Part shown: piece by piece, positions 46,021-57,880 of the stretch
How the letters are laid out: the number at the start of each line of letters is the position of its first letter
Numbering within the stretch: position 1 is the first letter of the stretch
Assembly (NCBI RefSeq): GCF_030272615.1
Contig: NC_081408.1
Coordinates: 608,042,173 to 608,106,172, forward strand
DNA from: Cryptomeria japonica
Taxonomy: Eukaryota > Streptophyta > Pinopsida > Cupressales > Cupressaceae
Length of the DNA stretch: 64,000 nucleotides
Direction of reading: 5' to 3'
The notes under the pieces: generated by a model
Seen by the model: the letters and a program-made list of their open reading frames with translations, nothing else
What the model was told of the DNA's origin: nothing
Database searches by the model: none
Program-made: the position numbers and the translations under genes

Positions 46021-48203
46021 ATGAATAATAATTGGTATGTTGAAAAAGTAAAAGAAACTCCTATAAATTTATCAATAAGATTTATGCAGGGGAGGAGGTC
46101 TCTGCACAAAGGACAAGAAGATCTTGTTCAGTTGAGTCCCAAGAAAAGGAACAAAGGGAAAAAATCAAAAATGGCATTTGAAGGATATAAGAGATTTCCT
46201 AGTAGGTTGGAAGATTCTTAATCTACTAGCAAATCTGAGAATAGAGAGGAAAATCCTTTTTATAAAATAAATTCAAAGGATAATAGACATAGCCATGATA
46301 AGATCATGATTGTTGAGGAATAGGAAGCAAAATAGTGGGATGAACTTATTCTTAAGATGGCTGATATGAATGTCAATGATGCCAAGATGGTGAGGGCACT
46401 TAAAAGGCAACCAGGTTGGGTGTTACAAAAACTCGAAATAGAGAGAAATAATATTTCAATCCCCAAGACAAATAAGGTAGGAGAAGAGAGAGGTGAAACA
46501 AGTAGACAAGTAGTTCCAAAATATAGTCCCCCTCATATGAGAAGAATGGACCAGCCTTTGGTAACTTATGATAACCTGTTGGTAAATGAAAATAAAAGAT
46601 GGAGGGATGTGCATAGGGATCAAAGTGAGGAGAGGCAGGAGGATGGAAGAAGGAATGGAGATGGGGAAATGATGTGAACTGGACTAACACGAATAGGGGA
46701 AACCATGTAGGAGATAATGGATATGGTAGCAATCAAAATAATGGACATAATAGAGGTAACAATGGTAATTATGGAAGTGGAAATGGTGGAGGTAAAAACA
46801 ATAATAATGGTAATCATAATGACAATAATAATGGTAGTGGAAACAATGGTAACAATGGAAACTATGGCAACAATGGTGGATTCAATAGAGGAATTATGAA
46901 TAATCAAAGAAACCATCATGTTGGCAGGCAACCCTTAATCATTGAAAGATAAAGACAATTGGATTTCACTAGCATTGTTGGTTATCCAAATCAGATCACT
47001 AATGATTTGAGATTAGCAATCCCCAAATTCTTAGGAAATGGAGTTGATTCAGCAGAGCAGCATGTAATTAATGTAAAAAATATCATCGAAGAATTTGAGA
47101 TTCCTCATGAAGATATATTCATGAATTTGTTTGTTCAATCTTTGATAGAGGATGTAGGGGAATGGTATAGAAGTCTTCCTGATAGATGTATTTGGAGTTG
47201 GCAGGAATTTGTAATGCTATTCTTGGAAGAATTTCGAGATCACAATGATCCTTCATTTGCATCCCATGAATTAACAAGCATAAGGAAGAATCAAAATGAA
47301 TCAGTTGCTGAATTTAATAAAAGATTTAATAAAGTATCAAATAGAATACCCAAAGATGTTAGACGAGTTGATTCATTTTTTATTAACTTTTATTTGAGTT
47401 CTTTTGATAGCAAAACTCATTATGATATTTTGTCTCATAGACCTGACACTTTACAACAAGCGTTGATGACAACTATTACTATTGAAAATAATAAGAAGGT
47501 GGCTGGGAAGGTTGCTAAGAGAGATGATCCAAAGCTGTACAACTCTAGAATTCCCAAGAAAGATGATCTTACTCAGATCATGGGCATGCTTAAGGACCTA
47601 AAGGGTAAGAAAAATCATAATGAAAGGCCACCATATAGGAACAATAAGCAAATAAATTACAATAGGTCAAGGTTGCATGACATGCCATATAACACAAATT
47701 GGAAAGAAGGAAAACCAGTAAAACCAAGTACAAACAAAGAGACTCCTGACCCATTAAAGAAAGCCACAAAATTTGTAGATGAGTATCCATGTTGTGATGT
47801 ATGTAATCTACCTCATGTTGTAGAACAGTGCATGATTGCCCAGGGCTTGATAGAAGAGGAAGATAAAAATGAGGATTATGAACCAACTGTGAATGTCCTT
47901 TTGTTAGGTCCATATTGGGGAAGGAATGAGGATTTATCTGAAGAAGAAGAAAATTCTGATGTGTATCAAAGAAGAGAGAATTTGCAATATAGTATACAAC
48001 AATTTTTTTCTTATGATGATGAAGATATCCCTTCTTCGAGAAAATTGTTTTAGGAGGAAGTAGTGCCTTCTTTGAGAAATTTGACTGAAGAGGAGAAGAA
48101 AGATTTCACTATTGCAGCTATGGAACAAGTGAAAAGTAAATACCAGTTGAGGAATAGGAATGTAAATAATGAGTAGGGCAAGCCAGCAGGTATTTTTGCC
48201 AAA
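46021..48203 (+). pseudogene. gag: gag of element D
   Basis: ATG 46021 opens a basic N-terminus. After a frame slip near 46665 comes a Gly/Asn-rich tract (46680-46900, about 75 residues), probably slippage-expanded. The capsid-like region (46959-47500) has LAIPKFLGNGVDSAEQHV, WYRSLPDRCIWSWQEFVM and FNKRFNKVSNRIP. The zinc knuckle CDVCNLPHVVEQC is at 47793-47831, spacing CX2CX3HX4C. In-frame TAG codons stand at 48051 and 48174. From about 46674 the frame is continuous with pol. It would build the particle and bind genomic RNA. Confidence 0.88.
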
Positions 48204-49020
48204 GTGACAAAATCTGGTGGAACCAATAATAACCTAGCCAAGGGCAAGGATGCGGGTACCAAGAGAGGGACAAAACTAGAAAAGACTAAACAAATTGAAA
48301 TGCCAAAATCGGTCAAGTCAGTGGAGAAAAAAAAAATCAGTAAGCCTTCTTCAAACTGTGGAATTTTTATGTCTCAAGTGTTGTCTCAGGGAAAAATTTC
48401 TATGCCCTTGCTTGAAGTGATGAAATTTCCAAAATATAAGGATGAGACCTTGGAAATTATATCAAATGTTGCTGATATAAGAAAAGATAATTCTAGGCTG
48501 AAAGAGGATCCTCCAGTGATTTACTTAGGCATGTCTATCACAAAAAACCTCACACAAGTTGATCCATTCTATTTGACATTGTTAATTAACAATAAAATGG
48601 TCAAGAATTGTATGATAGATTCAGGGGCAGCAGTGAACATCATGCCTGAAGATGTCATGAGAGAGCTCAGGATGTGTGTTGAAACACCTTATGGTAAGTT
48701 TTATGCCATGGACAATAGGTATGTACCTGTGGTGGGTATTATGAAAGACGTAGAGTTCAGGTTTCTAGCTTGCCCAAATACAACATATAAGACAGACATC
48801 ACAGTGGTACAAGTTCCTACAAACTACAAAATGTTGTTGTCTAGGCAATGGTCAAATTTAGTGGGTGGTCACATTTAGCTCGATCTATCCTATGCTACTA
48901 TTCAAGTAGAAGGGACAATGGTGAGGATAAACAAAGAGCCAAGATCTCCAAATCTCATAGAAGAGGTTGATCCTGATGAAGCAACTTGCTTTTGCCATTT
49001 TGATATGGACAACTTTTAGG
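48204..49020 (+). pseudogene. Aspartic protease of element D
   Basis: Same frame as gag. The active site is DSGAA (DSG at 48618-48626) within VKNCMIDSGAAVNIMP, so the catalytic Asp and Gly are intact, unlike C and E. The C-terminal lobe runs through TDITVVQVPTNYKMLLSRQW. Stops at 48876 (TAG) and 49017 (TAG) separate it from the next domain. It would process Gag-Pol in the particle. Confidence 0.85.
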
Positions 49021-49079
49021 TAAGTATTTCTAAACCTTTAGAGATCAATAAAGTTACACAAATAGTTAAACAAAATGAA

Positions 49080-49490
49080 AACTTAATTTGGAAATTATAC
49101 TTTGATGGTGCCTGTAGTAAGGAAAGAAATAGAGCAGGAGTTGTACTTATTTCACCTAATGGAAAAAAATTTAAATACTCTTTCTTGTTAGCTTTTGAAT
49201 GTACTAATAATGTTGCCGAATATGAGGCCCTCTTATTAGGACTTAAACTAGCAAATAAACATGGTATTAAGTTACTAATGGTTTATGGTGAATCAAAATT
49301 AGCCATTTCACAAGTTAGAGGGATATTTGCTGCAAAAAATGAAAAATTAAGAAACTACAAGAAGGAAGTTTGGGATTGCATTGAATTATTCGATGCTTTC
49401 TCCATCAATTGGACTAAAAGATCCAATAATATTTTGGCAGAATTCATGGATAACTTGGCTATCAAGCAGAATGACATCCCTTTGGATGAT
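49080..49490 (+). pseudogene. RNase-H-like domain preceding RT, element D
   Basis: Motifs in order: LYFDGACS (49098), NNVAEYEALLLGLKLA (49206-49250), VYGESKLAISQVRG (49279-49320) and NILAEFMDNLA (49428-49460). They supply D, E, a D-to-E change in the usual G-D-S-K-L, and a shifted last Asp. It is separate from the RNase H after RT (50730-51440). The same placement is seen in C and E, so it is a family trait rather than a local rearrangement. The ATG at 49185 is an artefact; the domain starts about 35 codons earlier. Confidence 0.8.
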
Positions 49491-51437
49491 ATTACCGGAG
49501 TAGAAATAAAGACTAGACTATCAGTGCCTGATAATGTAAAAAGTTGGCAAGTCTTTGATGATGACAGGGATTTACTAAAATTCTTATTTTGTGAAGATCA
49601 GTATGAGCACCAGTGGATTGATTGGAATGGACTTGTGGAGGACAAGGATGACAAAGCAACTGTACTTGGGCAAGAAGTATTGCAGCTAAAAACTAATAAA
49701 ATCCCAAAAGGATTGATAGAGCTTGAAATAATTTTTGATGATAAAGATGTAATGAATTCCAGACCTAATTCAGGAGGATGTGAGGAAGTTGAAAAAGTAA
49801 ACTTGGGAAGTGAAAGAAACCCAAGAGAAGTATATATTGGAAAGAAGCTCACACCAAAAATTAGAATAGAATTGATTAATCTACTGAGGAAGTATAGGCA
49901 CATTTTTGCTTGGTCATATGACGACCTTAAAGCATACAGGGAAGATTTGTTCCAGCATGAGATACCTTTGAATCCTGATGCAAAATCTTTCAAACAAAAT
50001 AAAAGGCCTATAAACCCTACCTTGGCTCCTAAGATGAAGGAGGAGTTAATGAAAATGAGAAATGCAGGGATTATTGAGCCTATAAGGCACTCAACATGGG
50101 TGTCGAATTTAGTACCAGTAAGAAAGAAAAATGGTGATATTAGGTTATGTGTAGATTTCAGAAATCAAAATGTTTCATCTTTGAAAGATAACTATGCTTT
50201 GCCTAACATGTAAGCTCTGTTGTAGAAAGTCACAAGGAATGAATTGTTATCTATGATGGATGGCTTCTTAGGCTATAATCAAGTCAAAGTTAGGGAGGCA
50301 GAAAAGTTCAAAACTGCTTTCACTACACCTTGGGGTACCTATGTTTATGTTAGGATGCCTTTTGGACTAACAAATGCAGGAGCTACATTCCAGAGGGCTA
50401 TGGACGTGGCCTTTGAGGCTATGATTGATTGTATCCTAGCAGTATATCAGGATGATATGTCTGCTTATTCTAAAAAGGTAGAAAATCATTGTGATGATCT
50501 AGGAAAGATTTTTATTAGAGCACTAGAATATGGCATATCTTTGAATCCTAAAAATTGTCATTTCAGGGTTATTGAAGGAAAATTGTTAGGCCATATTGTC
50601 TCAAAAGATGGAGTTAAAATTGATCTAGAAAGGATTTCTACTATTGATAAAATTCAAATCCCCAAAACTGTTAAAGCAATCCAATCTTTCTTCAGTCAAA
50701 TCAACTTTGTGAGAAGGTTTATTTCAAAATTCTCTGAAATCATAAAGCCTATTGCTAAAATGTTGAAAAAGGGTGCTGAAATAAAATGGAATTATGAAGC
50801 TCTTGAAGCCTTTGTAAATATCAAAAGAGCCATCAAGGAAGCCCCTATTTTAAAATCACCCGATTTCTCTAAACCTTTTCAAGTATTTTCATTTGCCTCA
50901 TTCCATACTATTGTTGTTGTCATGTTACAAAAAAATGATGAGGGTCATGAACAACCAGTGGCATTTTTTAGCAAAACATTGCAAGCATCATAATTAAATG
51001 ATGATTTGAATGAAAAGTAGGCTTAAGCTCTTGCGAAAGTTGTGAAATCTTTTAGACCCTATCTAGTTGGTGCCACTATTATTGCCTATGTACCAAATGT
51101 TTCATTTAAAGACATCTTCAGAAAATTAGAAACTATTGGAAGAAGATGCAGATGGATAAACCGGATCCAAGAATTCAATATTGATCTACAAATCACAAAA
51201 TTGGTAAGAGGTCAAGGTCTAGTGAAGTTGATGGTAAAATCCAATATTGAAGCAACACAAGTAAATCAGGTAGAGCTAGAGGATGTACAAATTAGCATTG
51301 AGAGGTGTCCCTGGTATGCAAATATTGTATATTACTTGAAATACATGAAATGTCCAGATAACTTAAATGATAGTCAAAAGAGAACTTTAAAGCTTCAAAC
51401 ATCTAAGTATGTATTACTTAATGGAGACCTATACTAG
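49491..51437 (+). pseudogene. pol: Reverse transcriptase and RNase H of element D
   Basis: After a linker, the RT starts near 49860: YRHIFAWSYDDLKAYREDL, then KEELMKMRNAGIIEPI, STWVSNLVPVRKKNGDIRL, LSMMDGFLGYNQV and MPFGLTNAGATFQRAMD. The catalytic box is YQDDM (tyrosine at 50445), so both Asp are intact. SLNPKNCHF and GKLLGHIVSKDG follow. RNase H: IKWNYEALEAFVNIKRA, PVAFFSKTLQAS, then RPYLVGATIIAYV (51054-51437). The frame is constant. Stops are at 50211 (TAA), 50223 (TAG), 50991, 51018, 51024 and 51435, mostly where Gln is expected. Confidence 0.93.
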
Positions 51438-51449
51438 AAAAATAGAGAT

Positions 51450-52567
51450 GGTGTTCTTCTATTATGTCTAGATGAGTGTCAAGTGTCTGTTGTTTTAAAA
51501 GATTTACATGAAGGTGTATGTGGAGGTCACTTCTTAGCTAAGACCACTGCTCATAAAATTCTTAATACCGGTTATTATTTGCTTCAAGTTTTCAAGGATT
51601 GCCATACTTATATCAGGAAATGTGAGGCTTCTCAAAAGTTTTTAGGGAAGCTTAAATATAGTGGAGCCATTCCTCTCAGACCCATGCATATAGAGGAACC
51701 ATTCTAGATGTGGGGTATTGACTTCATAGGTGAGATAGCAAACAAATCTAGTGGTGGGCATAAATGGATTTTGGTGGCTACTGATTATTTTAATAAGTGG
51801 GTTGAATCCATTCCCACAAGACAAGCTACCAGCAAAGTTGTGATAAAGTTTCTTTTGGAAAACATTTTGACTAGATTTGGGGTACCTCAGAAGATTGTGG
51901 TAGATAATGGGATGTGTTTCAGATCAAAAGAGTTTTTGATTTCTGTGAAAATTATGGCATCACTTTGTCATATTCATCACCTTATCATCCCTAGGGAAAT
52001 GGACAGATAGAATCCAACAATAAAAACTTGTTGAAAATTATCAAAAAGATGTTGGGTAATAATAAAAGAGCTTGGGATTCAAAATTGACATTAGCAGTAT
52101 GGGCTAACAAAGTGACAATTAAGAAGTCCACATGATTTGCTCCATATGAACTTGTATATGGAAAAGAAGCATGGTTACCCTTGAATAATCTGCTCCCAAT
52201 CTATAAATTTGTTGCAGAGGAATTTTCAGAAGAAGTAAACTTTATGGGAGACAGATTGGTGGTGTTGGTTAAGTTGGATGAATGTATAAGAGAAGCTCAA
52301 GAAAGAAACCTACAAAGACAAAAAATGGTAAAGGCTTTACATGATAGGAAACCATGTGACAGGTCATTTGAAGAAGGGGAATGGGTATTAAAATGGAATT
52401 CCAAAGATTAGGATAAAGGGAAGCATGGCAAGTTTGATGTGTTTTGGCTAGGACCTTTTATCATTTTAGAAAAAGGTGGAGAAAACTATTATTACTTGAA
52501 GGATACTGATGGTCAAGTGCAGGAGTTCCTGGTTCATGCTCAGTATCTTAAGCATTTTTTCTCTTGA
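51450..52567 (+). pseudogene. int: Integrase of element D
   Basis: Zinc-binding start: LHEGVCGGHFLAKTTAHKIL, then RKCEASQ, where the second Cys of the HHCC site is replaced by Ser. The catalytic core has MWGIDFIGEI (51708) and VVDNGMCFRSKEF (51900-51935). After a one-base shift near 51937 comes SPYHP-stop-GNGQIESNNK (51978-52022), so the D, D and E are present. The C-terminal part has ELVYGKEAWLPL and LVHAQYLKHFFS, ending TGA 52565. Stops are at 51705 (TAG), within the core, and at 52409 (TAG). The next LTR begins only 143 bp later. Confidence 0.9.
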
Positions 52568-52710
52568 TGAGTAGGAAGTATTTTTGTATCATAATAGTTT
52601 AAATTGATTTTTGCTTTCTATTTTCAATTTTCAATTTTGGTTTGCTTTCCAAAGATAACTAGGATCTTGCTATGTCCTTAAATAGAACATACATCCCCAG
52701 AAAGAGCCAC

Positions 52711-55700
52711 TGTTAGCACATATTTTTACAAAATATTTTGTGCTATATGGAGACCTTTTATTTTATCATATGAGCATTTATTTCTTGTTTGCATGTGCAG
52801 GAACCTTATTAGCATGAGTAAAGTTCTCTAAGGATCAGTTGTTTCAGGAATGTCAAGGTATCACTTGGGCACACTAAGGGCATGCACTAAGTATAGACTG
52901 CACAAGGAATCTAGTATGGAAGCATTTAGTAGCGGAGAAGTCATTATGGTATAATCTAAGATTGTTTTCTAGTATGTATTAGACCCTGTTGGATAGTTGG
53001 GATCACTAATATTCAAGGTGGATAGCTCATTTGTTCAAAATTGCAAAATTTCAATTATCAGCATAAGTAGTCCCGATGAAACAACATTGGCTAGCAAAAG
53101 AAGGATTATCGACATGACATATACTAATAAATCAGAGGGAAGATTCATTGAGGCACTTAAGTAAATATTCAACATAGTGTGTGCTCTTGGAAAATCATAC
53201 CATCGAGATAGCTTGTTCCGATGAGGTAGAAGGTGGGTACTTTCTATTGGCATATATCAGCTTATCAGAAATAACGAGAAGCCTCTACCCGATACCTGAT
53301 GATGGAAGGGAATTGAAGGTGGGTCCATCCAAGAAAAAGACCATATCAGGATAGTGCAAAAATAGTTAGGCTGATCCTCGATGACATGGAGAATCGGAAG
53401 GTAGAACTATCGGTAATACCTATACCGATAAAACAAACTTGGAGGTATAAAGCATAAAAGTGCATCAGAGACCCATCTGGACTTTGGGAGGAATAGAAAA
53501 AGGATATTCTGACGCCCAATGAAGATAAAAGTGCCTATGGGGATATCAGTGTAAATTATACTGATAAAGTAAACATTAAGTGAGGACTCATCGGGATATC
53601 GAAAGAAGAAATTCTATGCTATGTCGAATCTCGATAGGAATATTAAGGTGGATGGTGAGTAGCAAGGAGTTCTTCAAGGTGAGTTATACCAATAACCTAG
53701 GGGGCTTAGTCAGAATGCGTATTGGTATATTGAGATCATCAAGGCATCGGAGGGACATAAAATGAACTATGCCGATACCCAATGGGTTAAGTAAAAGAAA
53801 ACCGAAGGTAGATGCATCAGGGAGAGTTATGCCGATGGATCGTGAAAACAAAAAGCAAAGCCAAAACTGAAGGAGTGCCCATCAGGATAAAGTGAACCAT
53901 GGGGGTAGGAGAAAGTTTGCTATCCCAAGACCCGATAAGTCAGTTGGGATAGCTTGTGTCGATCAAAAGGTAAGAAGTAGTAAAGTCATAACAAATGGTG
54001 CCAAACAATTGAATCATTGGGAAAAGTCTCCTCAATTAGCCATTGAAGGTCTTGATTTGAAAAACTAACAAAATGGCTTCCATTAAATGCATCCATTAAG
54101 TAGGTTCGATGCCACATGAAGCAGATCCATCAAGATTATAGTAATTAAGTACAAGATTGGACTCCTTGGGGATATATAGCTAGTGTTGCATAACAACATT
54201 CCGCACAAAGTTATTGCAGAAAGTTATCAGGTGTTCATTAAGAAATATTTTGACTTGCTAAGAATAGAGAAGAAGTATTTGCAGAGATGGAAGGGTCAAG
54301 CTCAAAAGGGAAGCAAAAGGTCATTGAAATATCCAGTAGCCTGTCAAAACAATCGAAGGGCGAAGTCAGTGAGGCTCAAAGGAAGTTAAATAAAGACATG
54401 ATAGATCAGATGGGCTCTCCAGGAGATAGGTCACATAGAGCTAAGGTAAATTTTCCTATTCACGACCAGTTGGAAGACAGATATAGAGAAATTGGAGATG
54501 TACTCACAACAATGAGAGGGCATGAGCTGTTTCTTTTTCATTACCTTTGTAGGGATGAGCCTATGCCAATTTCAAACCCATGGAGTACCAATTTAGGTAA
54601 ACTGGTGGTACCTAATATTTTCGTAAATATTGATTTATTGAAGCTCCTGGTAAGACATTATAATACAAACAAGTGATGCATTTTGTTACCTGACAGGACT
54701 GGTTTAGTTTACTTTGCAGTAGCCACAATTTAGGAAGTTTTTGTAGTAGATCTGGAGGCAAATGTGCCCTTATCATTTGTGGATTTGGAAGAGGAATACA
54801 AAAAAATGGATACTACATACTAGGGTTGGAACCTCGCTATCCACAAAGCAAAGAAGGGGAGGCTAACCGAGGAAGATGGTTATCCTTATGATATGACTAT
54901 TTTCAAGAAATATTTACATTATACATATATGGCATGTGGTCAGGTTGGAGGAGTTGAAGCTCCTAATGTGGAAAACATAGGACCGCTAGTTTTAGCAATA
55001 GATATTCAGAGACATGAGCCTAGAGCTTTTGATTTTGCTTCATACCTAGTGGATAGACTTCATGAACTTTAAAGACAATCCAGACAAGCATTTCAAGCAT
55101 TATTCATTGTTAATGCATATTATTTTATTTTATGGGAGATTTAGAGGGTTATGGTTAGAAGGTTTGAATGTAGGTACAATTGAGAAGAATTGACAGGATC
55201 AACCAGTGCATTTATGGGTTTGTCTCTGGGATTACAGATATGTAAATTCTCATTACCTCAAATTTGAAGAATTCTTTGTTAAGCTGATTTTCTTTCTCTT
55301 TGGTGAGCCTCTACAGGGATCATTTTCTGAGGATGTAAAGAAGTTTCTTAGGCCTCATGAGAAAAAAAATTTGAAGGTTAATCACAATTGGGGTGATTAA
55401 TACTCATGCCAAAACTTCAATTTTGTTCGGTGCTATGGATTTGAAGGTTACCCCTATGTGCTACCGAAGTCTCCACTGGATAGGATTGCCTTTTTGGAAA
55501 TTGTAAGGCAATTAAGTGTCTCTAATGCCAAACATTTTGGAGGTGCACATAAGCAAGCCTTCCTCCCTGGCACACTTCATTTCTTAGATTTTAAAATTGT
55601 ATCTGCCAAAGCATATGAGGTTATTGACAGGAAGTTGGTGGATGAGTACAACTTGTTCTAGCACACATCTAGAATGCATTATGATCTTGAGGGATGCATC

Positions 55701-56172
55701 CACACAAGCAAGAAGAGATAAGAGTTGGGAGATTACTTTCATTAGGAGGATGAGTTTGAAGACGTGTAAAAATAAGGAATTAGAGGAGCTTACAGAGGTT
55801 ATGGAGACCTTGGAGAAGAAACTGGAGGAGAGAAGACATAGACTAGAAAACATGGAGGGAGACCCAACTCAAAGTGATTCAAGGGAGAACAAGGTAGTTT
55901 CCAAGCTCTGTGCACCTGAGAAAGAGAAGGAACTAGAAGAACAAGATAAGCTCCTCATTGTGCTAAATGCAAAAACAGATGAAAGGATGACAGAGTGCAC
56001 TTCATTTGTTTCAGATGATCAATTCATCAAGTCTAAAGAGTTTAAATCCTTCTTATACCACTTCAAAGGGAAGAAGCTGAGGGAAGCAATGCCAAATATC
56101 ACACTAGAGAATAAGGAGGAAATGTTGTAGAAGCTTAAAGTTGATATTGATGCAAAAATGGAGACAATGATC
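52711..56172 (+). repeat. Downstream copy of LTR D (truncated)
   Basis: It starts TGTTAGCACA like 40503 and aligns throughout with 40503-43838, apart from small indels and a 138-bp segment present only here (55470-55610). The match stops at gagacaatgatc, after which fragment E follows. The base word before the LTR (agaaagagccac) is a weak purine tract. Confidence 0.85.
54287..56172 (+). pseudogene. ORF1 of element D, 3' copy (truncated)
   Basis: It begins MEGSSSKGKQKVIEISS and reads cleanly for 129 codons, then in shifting frames. It retains the shared block FVRCYGFEGYPYVLP followed by SPLDRIAFLEIVRQLS (55421-55520), which the 5' copy partly lacks. The acidic helical region MCKNKELEELTEVMETLEKKLEE-like stretch (55770-55860) is better preserved than upstream. 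It ends at the junction with fragment E, so the coiled-coil tail is missing. Confidence 0.65.
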
Positions 56173-57480
56173 ACCCTGATGCACGAGATAACCCAAACCA
56201 CACACACAGTGTTAACCTTGGGGACATGAATTTGATAAAAAATTGGTGCAGGTTGCATGACACAACTGCACATTCTGAGGTTAATTGTGCTCAGTTTGAG
56301 AAAATCATAAGAATTGCTCAAGTCGACTCTTAGCCAGAAAATTGTTCCACTGATGAACCCAATAAGGTTAATACTACCATGTTGGTCGATACCTTCCTGT
56401 GTAAAGAATTTTAGGTTGAGGTTGAAGGTGAACCATGTGTATACAATGCTTAGGCCTTTCAGACCAGAAACAACTACAATCTTAGGAGTCAAGGCAAAGA
56501 TCCATTAACAGACCCACCTCCCCCGATGGGTGGGTTTGTACCTCTTGATGCGAATGCAAGCAACAATCCTCACCCTCCTTAGGCTTTTCAAGGAGCACAC
56601 CCTAGATAAGCTCAAGGGAAAGATTATTTTCTGAAAGGATCATTTGACATTACTAAGGAGATGGAGAGGACTGCCACCACTATGTCCTTGATGGAAGTAT
56701 TGAGATATTGCCCTGAACAAAAGAGGGATCTCCTTAGAAAGTTGGAATTGTTAGAGTCACAGAGCAATAAGGTTAAGATGGCAAACCTTAATGAAGTCAA
56801 TACTAATGTCAGTAGTGATGCAATAGAAAATCCATCATTTTTACTGAGTTTGAGGATATGTGGAAAGAATTTACACAACTGTTTGGTAGATTCAAGGGCT
56901 TCAAGAAATGTAATTCCCTACTCTATATGTCAGAAGCTTAGACTTTAACCAGTACGTGCAAATAGTAAGGTGATACAACTAGACAAAACTGAGGTTAACA
57001 TAATTGAAGAATTGAAAGATGTATACATCCAATTAGGTGTTGATCCTCGAATATCTCGTTATATTGACATTCAAGTAGTGGATATTCTGGAAGTATATGG
57101 GATGCTCCTTAGTAGGGATTGGTCAAAGACTTTGGGAGGATATGTCTCGACTTGTTTTACATACCTGTGGCTTCCATGGAAGGGGGTAAGCAACCAGATC
57201 TAAATTGATAGTGAACCTAAGTTGAAGAAGTTGGTAATGGATTATGGTGCTCCTAATGAGGTGGCATTTGCTGAAGTGAGTCCAGGAGTTTATAGGGTCA
57301 ATGAGATTCTCACTTTCTCTACACCGACTCCTTTCCAGCTATTTCGAGTAGATATGACCTCATATAAAAAGGCAAGTCAAAGGTTTCACTATAGTAGTAC
57401 AACAAGAAATGTGTTTGTTGGGGGACACTATAAAGATACAAGATTTGTTGCTTATGAAATAGTGTCAGATACATCATGAG
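56173..57480 (+). pseudogene. Fragment E: Gypsy gag zinc finger and protease
   Basis: One frame, broken by stops, reads NWCRLHDTTAHSEVNC at about 56241-56288 (CX2HX4HX4C, a variant knuckle typical of some plant Gypsy gags). It then gives a proline-rich stretch (PLTDPPPPMGG), SLMEVLRYCPEQKRDLLRKL, and a protease with CGKNLHNCLVDSRASRNVIP (56856-56915; DSRAS replaces DSGAS). VYGMLLSRDWSKTLGGYVST (57090-57150) closes it. Its protease is closer in form to C's than to D's, so this is not simply the missing half of D. The capsid part is absent. Confidence 0.75.
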
Positions 57481-57880
57481 GAACACTCAGAGATTTCATG
57501 TATCCCATGTTGAAATGAGATTATGAAATTCATGAGTTTAGTTTCATACAAAGAAGATGATCATACCATCAATATGGAAGAAGTTCAAGGTCTAAGTTGT
57601 GAAGGATTAGAGCCCCAAATGATATATTCTATAAGTAAGAGTACCCAACCTAAAGAATACAACTAGGAGATTCTTGCAGTTGAGATTGTCAAAAATGAGA
57701 AGGAAGGTATTCCTCTTGAGCAAGAGAATGATGAAACACAATCTCAACTTCAACCTCAATCAGAACAAATTGTTCTTAACACTACTGAAGCATTCATGCA
57801 ACTAGAAATTGAACAATCTCAATTGTCACAAGACTTCAAGTCAGAGAGGCAATGATCATCTCCGAAAGCTAATCTAATTA
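57481..57880 (+). other. Linker of fragment E
   Basis: A Gln/Glu-rich stretch (ETQSQLQPQSEQIVLN, EIEQSQLSQDFK) joins protease to the next domain in the same frame with a few stops. It has no recognised domain. Confidence 0.45.

Larger units (their letters stand above)
40503..56172 (+). mobile_element. Element D: Gypsy (Tat-like) LTR retrotransposon with ORF-bearing LTRs
   Basis: A direct repeat (40503-43838 and 52711-56172, both starting TGTTAGCAC) brackets a primer site and a gag-pol reading frame. The order gag, protease, RNase-H-like, RT, RNase H, integrase is Gypsy. If the repeat is the LTR, the 5' LTR is 40503 to about 45873. The 3' copy is cut after 3.46 kb, where fragment E begins. 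Alternatively this is a tandem pair of elements sharing one short LTR. The genes carry numerous single stops but few frameshifts. Confidence 0.85.

Noticed and set aside
46620-46931. Minus-strand Ile/Val/Thr/Ser-rich ORF opposite the gag of D
   Set aside because: It is the complement of the Asn/Gly triplet tract; composition alone keeps it open.
52711-54200. Reading the D repeat as a conventional 1.5-kb LTR with a second tandem element behind it
   Set aside because: Kept as an alternative but not preferred: what follows belongs to a different protease family, the primer site lies after ORF1, and C and X show the same ORF1-before-LTR-end layout.
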